Positions 48,132 to 51,001 of a DNA stretch of 51,001 nucleotides are shown here, one piece after another; the stretch's first letter is position 1, and the number at the start of each line of letters is the position of its first letter. Both the position numbers and the translations under genes were made by a program. Source of the stretch: Bacillus aerolatus. Lineage in GTDB: Bacteria; Bacillota; Bacilli; Bacillales; Domibacillaceae. The stretch lies in the NCBI RefSeq assembly GCF_009183655.1, contig NZ_WEIO01000015.1, positions 1 to 51,001 on the forward strand, given 5' to 3'. Below the pieces are notes generated by a model that saw nothing but the letters and a program-made list of their open reading frames with translations, searched no databases and was not told the origin of the DNA.

Positions 48132-48779
48132 TTATTTTTTAAGAGACAATTCGCTGACTTTTTCCATAATCAGCTTGAGGCTTTCGCGATACACCGATTC
48201 AACCGGAGCTTCCGCATCTACAATGACTATCCGGCTGGAATATTTATTCCTCAGCTGCAAGTAACCTTCCCTTACTTTCTTGTGAAATGACAAAGCTTCC
48301 AAATCTAACCGGTTCACTTCCCGTTCTTGATGGGCTTTAATTCGTGCCAATCCTACTTCCGGACGAACATCGAATAACAAAGTCAAGTCAGGCATAAATT
48401 CTCCGATGGCAAATCGGTTAATCTCATACACTTCTTCTATGCCTAACCCCCGCGCATAACCTTGGTAAGCAAGGGAACTATCAATGAAGCGGTCGCACAA
48501 AACAATCGCTCCTTCTTCAAGGGCCGGCGTAATTTTTTCCACGAGGTGCTGTCTTCTTGCCGCGGCATATAATAAAGCTTCCGTTCGTCCATCCATTAAA
48601 GTGTTTTCTCTATTTAAAATTACTTCCCGTATTTGTTCGGAAATAGAAATTCCTCCCGGTTCGCGGGTAGCAGTTACTGTTTGGCCTTCTTCAGCAAGTC
48701 CTTTTATCAGCATTTGAATAATACTCGTTTTGCCGGCTCCCTCCGGCCCCTCAATCGTAATAAACAGTCCCTTTTTCAT
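48132..48779 (-). CDS. tmk: thymidylate kinase
   Basis: Phosphorylates dTMP to dTDP. The 215-residue protein has the P-loop [17 protein letters not shown] at 7-23, the DRFIDSS motif (DRX) at about 95, and the lid region. GGAGG lies before the ATG. It follows yaaO by 20 bp, an arrangement found in B. subtilis, and starts the dTMP-clamp loader group. Confidence 0.98.
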   Translation of the reverse strand: MKKGLFITIEGPEGAGKTSIIQMLIKGLAEEGQTVTATREPGGISISEQIREVILNRENTLMDGRTEALLYAAARRQHLVEKITPALEEGAIVLCDRFIDSSLAYQGYARGLGIEEVYEINRFAIGEFMPDLTLLFDVRPEVGLARIKAHQEREVNRLDLEALSFHKKVREGYLQLRNKYSSRIVIVDAEAPVESVYRESLKLIMEKVSELSLKK

Positions 48780-48799
48780 ATATTCCTCCGTACAGTCTC

Positions 48800-50233
48800 T
48801 TATTTATTCAATCCTTCTTCAGAAAAAACAGCCAGTTTGTTTTCAGTTAACCGCTGTCCTCCTTGAATATGTACTTGCTGAGCAAGCAGTTCTTCAACTA
48901 TTATTGCTTGTTCTTTAGAAACTCTTTCCCCGGCCATGATTAAGGAAATCCCCGGCGGATAGGGAATAATCGTTTCCGCAGCGATCCTGCCCGCTGCTTT
49001 TTTTACATTTACCCACTTCGTTGAACAATGCTCCTGTTCTTTATAAGATAGAACGAGCGAAGAAATTTTCTCCTCATGTAACAACGGCATAATCATGGGA
49101 ATGCGTTCTTCCCTGTCTTCTATTATAAGACTTACAATCTTTTTTTCTGCGTGAAATAAAAAATCATTGTGTCCTTTTTTAACTAAAGGCAAGGTACACA
49201 GCACTTGGGATGCATCGGCCAATTCCGTATAAATACCGGCTTCCTCTAGCCTTTCCTGCAACTCATAGCCGCTGTAACCTCGTTTCCTGAGCGCCAATTT
49301 TAAGGGATCATCCGGAAAAAGCGTCTCGATATTTTTCAGTTGCAGCAAGGAAACGAGTTTCTCTCTCATCTGCCTCGTAGAAGCTAAATCCTCTTCTGTG
49401 ATACTCGCTAAATAAGCACGGGCTAAGTCTAAAGAAGCCATAATGGGATAAGACGGACTGCTCGATTGGAGAGCTTGTAAATAAAATTCCAGTTTCGCAA
49501 GTGGAACTTCCTTCGAATGGACATGAAGATAAGAACCCATCGTCATCGCCGGCAGCATTTTGTGAGCCGAATGAACGACGATATCAGCCCCCATCGTCAA
49601 AGAGCTTGGCGGGAACGGCTTTTGCAAAATAAAATGAGGACCGTGAGCCTCGTCAATTAATACAAAAGAACCGTTCTGCTTTGCCAACTGAATAATGGCT
49701 TTAAGCGGTGCCGCCATTCCGTAGTAATTTGGGTAAGTTAAAATAATCGCTTTTACAGAGGGATAGCGGCTGTACGCCTGTTTTACCGTATCAAGACTGA
49801 CTGCCCCAGCTGTCTGCATCCGTGTATCGTACTCTGTATCTAAAAAGACCGGCTGTAACTTTGTCAGCTTCAGTGCGTTGACAATCGATTTATGACAGTT
49901 GCGCTGAACAAAGACTGTATCTCCTTCTTCACAAACAGCCATCACCATCGCCAAGTTACCAACTGTGCTGCCGTTCACTAAAAAATAACTTTTTCTCGTA
50001 TGGTACAACTCTGTTAACAGCTGCTGTGCTTCCAAAATGCATCCCTCTGGCGAATGAAAATCATCCAGCCCCGAAACTTCTGTTGCATCATAACGCAAAA
50101 ATGCTTGAAAATCTTTTAACTGCCCATTCACTCCTACCAAGCCATTTTTATGACCCGGCACATGAAAAGACAGCGGCTGCTGTTTTGCATACTGTTGCAA
50201 CGCGTTAATAAGCGGAATCTGTTCTTGACTCAC
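48800..50233 (-). CDS. yaaO: Orn/Lys/Arg decarboxylase family protein YaaO
   Basis: A PLP fold-type I decarboxylase of the major Orn/Lys/Arg domain family, 477 residues. Visible features: HVPGHKNG at the N terminus, [14 protein letters not shown], the aspartate pair IDEAHGPHF, the PLP lysine in [18 protein letters not shown] (about 228), and a C-terminal domain. Substrate is unknown; B. subtilis has another member (SpeA, arginine decarboxylase). It starts at a GTG with AGGATG upstream. It lies between gin and tmk; xpaC and yaaN, which precede it in B. subtilis, are absent. Confidence 0.93.
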   Translation of the reverse strand: MSQEQIPLINALQQYAKQQPLSFHVPGHKNGLVGVNGQLKDFQAFLRYDATEVSGLDDFHSPEGCILEAQQLLTELYHTRKSYFLVNGSTVGNLAMVMAVCEEGDTVFVQRNCHKSIVNALKLTKLQPVFLDTEYDTRMQTAGAVSLDTVKQAYSRYPSVKAIILTYPNYYGMAAPLKAIIQLAKQNGSFVLIDEAHGPHFILQKPFPPSSLTMGADIVVHSAHKMLPAMTMGSYLHVHSKEVPLAKLEFYLQALQSSSPSYPIMASLDLARAYLASITEEDLASTRQMREKLVSLLQLKNIETLFPDDPLKLALRKRGYSGYELQERLEEAGIYTELADASQVLCTLPLVKKGHNDFLFHAEKKIVSLIIEDREERIPMIMPLLHEEKISSLVLSYKEQEHCSTKWVNVKKAAGRIAAETIIPYPPGISLIMAGERVSKEQAIIVEELLAQQVHIQGGQRLTENKLAVFSEEGLNK

Positions 50234-50290
50234 TTGACATCCTGCCTTTACTATACTTTTCTCTTAGCCTAACATACCATACTTGCTTGA

Positions 50291-50482
50291 TCACGAAAAA
50301 ACGGATGGCTTTCCTATTTTTCTTAACTTCGCCACAAGGTCTGCATACCTTTCTTCTTCCGGCTCAGTCTGTACGATTTCCCTTTCGCATTCCCAGCAAA
50401 TGAAAGCCGTGTACACATACATCCCTTCCTTTTTTTCTTCCTCACACACCATACACGTTTTTCCCTTAAATAAATCTTTCAT
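50291..50482 (-). CDS. gin: anti-sigma factor Gin (CsfB)
   Basis: Inhibits sigma-G before engulfment ends and sigma-E in the forespore. The 63-residue protein has a zinc-binding pair CMVC and CWEC, as needed for Gin function, and a helical C terminus. I chose ATG 50482 (eight bases after AGGAGG); the GTG three codons earlier is inside that site. A sigma-F promoter lies upstream, giving the forespore expression expected for CsfB. It follows 5S rRNA. Confidence 0.94.
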   Translation of the reverse strand: MKDLFKGKTCMVCEEEKKEGMYVYTAFICWECEREIVQTEPEEERYADLVAKLRKIGKPSVFS

Positions 50483-50502
50483 CTTCTCCACCTCCTAAAA
50501 CC

Positions 50503-50532
50503 TAGTGTGTCCGCTATTTACTAAAAATATAC
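50503..50532 (-). promoter_or_regulatory. sigma-F promoter of gin
   Basis: On the minus strand GTATA (50528-50532), 15 bp, GGACACACTA (50503-50512), matching the sigma-F consensus GYATA-N15-GGNNANANTR at every position. Confidence 0.88.
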
Positions 50533-50593
50533 GAATCTATTGATAATAGAAAAAAGAGTTGAAATATTGCCTTGATCTTGAAAAATTTCACTC

Positions 50594-50623
50594 ACAAAAA
50601 AAGAACAGCCTCCGCTGTTCTTT
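50594..50623 (-). terminator. rRNA operon terminator
   Basis: AAAGAACAGC pairs with GCTGTTCTTT across CTCC, then a T-run on the minus strand, eight bases past the 5S 3' end. Confidence 0.92.
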
Positions 50624-50630
50624 ATCATTT

Positions 50631-50746
<116 letters not shown>

Positions 50747-50878
50747 CTGTATAAAATTGAAAGAGTTGTTCTTTCAAAACTGGATAATATGTTGTATAAG
50801 TAACCGGCAATACCGTGCCATTTGGTGTTATTCATTTGTTCCGTCCAGGCGTGTTTCCGCGCCTGAACGTTTCGTTTT
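50747..50878 (-). other. 23S-5S spacer
   Basis: This 130-base spacer has no tRNA gene. It contains the AGTTTTGAAAGAACAAC stretch near 50762-50785, also seen in the 16S leader region, and an inverted repeat CAGGCG/CGCCTG near 50845-50865. Confidence 0.7.
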
Positions 50879-51001
50879 TGGTTAAGTCCTCGATCGATTA
50901 GTATTCGTCAGCTCCACGTGTCGCCACGCTTCCACCCCGAACCTATCTACCTGATCATCTTTCAGGGATCTTACTAGCTTGCGCTAAGGGAAATCTCATC
51001 T
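50879..51001 (-). rRNA. 23S ribosomal RNA, 3' end (partial)
   Basis: On the minus strand the sequence ends with AATCGATCGAGGACTTAACC, the 23S 3' end common to Bacillus, near 50879. The gene continues past the right edge. Confidence 0.97.

Noticed and set aside
50483-50630. Additional small gene between gin and 5S rRNA
   Set aside because: No open frame with a ribosome-binding site; the space is taken up by the sigma-F promoter and the rRNA terminator.

Overview
The window is core chromosome of a spore-forming, low-GC Gram-positive bacterium of the family Bacillaceae. Gene order closely follows the origin-proximal region of Bacillus subtilis from gin (csfB) to lysS. Every protein gene except abrB and one VOC-fold gene lies on the minus strand, so the region reads from right to left. 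By comparison with B. subtilis as I remember it, the replication origin should lie to the right. The genus was not determined. An rRNA operon bounds each end: the 3' end of a 23S gene plus a 5S gene on the right, and the 5' end of the next operon's 16S gene with its promoters on the left.

Layout from right to left: 23S-5S rRNA; gin; yaaO; tmk-darA-yaaR-holB-ricT-yabA (DNA precursors, clamp loader, c-di-AMP sensing, replication control); trmN6-yazA-rsmI; abrB (plus strand); metG; tatD-rnmV-ksgA (rRNA maturation); yabG; veg; sspF; ispE; purR-ridA-spoVG; glmU-prs; ctc; pth-fin-mfd; spoVT; yabM-yabN-rqcP; yabP-yabQ-divIC-yabR; an accessory cassette on the plus strand (two tRNAs and a VOC-fold gene); spoIIE; yabS-yabT-tilS-hpt-ftsH; coaX-hslO; cysK; folP-folB-folK-yazB-dusB-lysS.

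Housekeeping and sporulation are interleaved. I can read good matches to a sigma-F-type promoter before gin, a mixed sigma-F/G type before fin, sigma-E before yabP, sigma-H before spoVG, sigma-B before ctc, a Spo0A-type sigma-A promoter with a 21-bp spacer before spoIIE, and a Spo0A operator in the abrB leader. Other sites include a perfect parS inside the loop of the metG terminator, an inverted repeat over the cysK promoter, and a PurBox-like inverted repeat over the purR promoter.

The main non-core feature is a family of roughly 117-121 bp long-hairpin repeats. I see seven loci, all intergenic. They share short ends and an inner GACCTCGAG but have different cores. They occur singly, in tandem with truncated stubs, and as a nested composite in which one subtype sits inside the loop of another. 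Relative to B. subtilis as I remember it, pabB-pabA-pabC, yacD, yabE and xpaC-yaaN are not at their usual positions.
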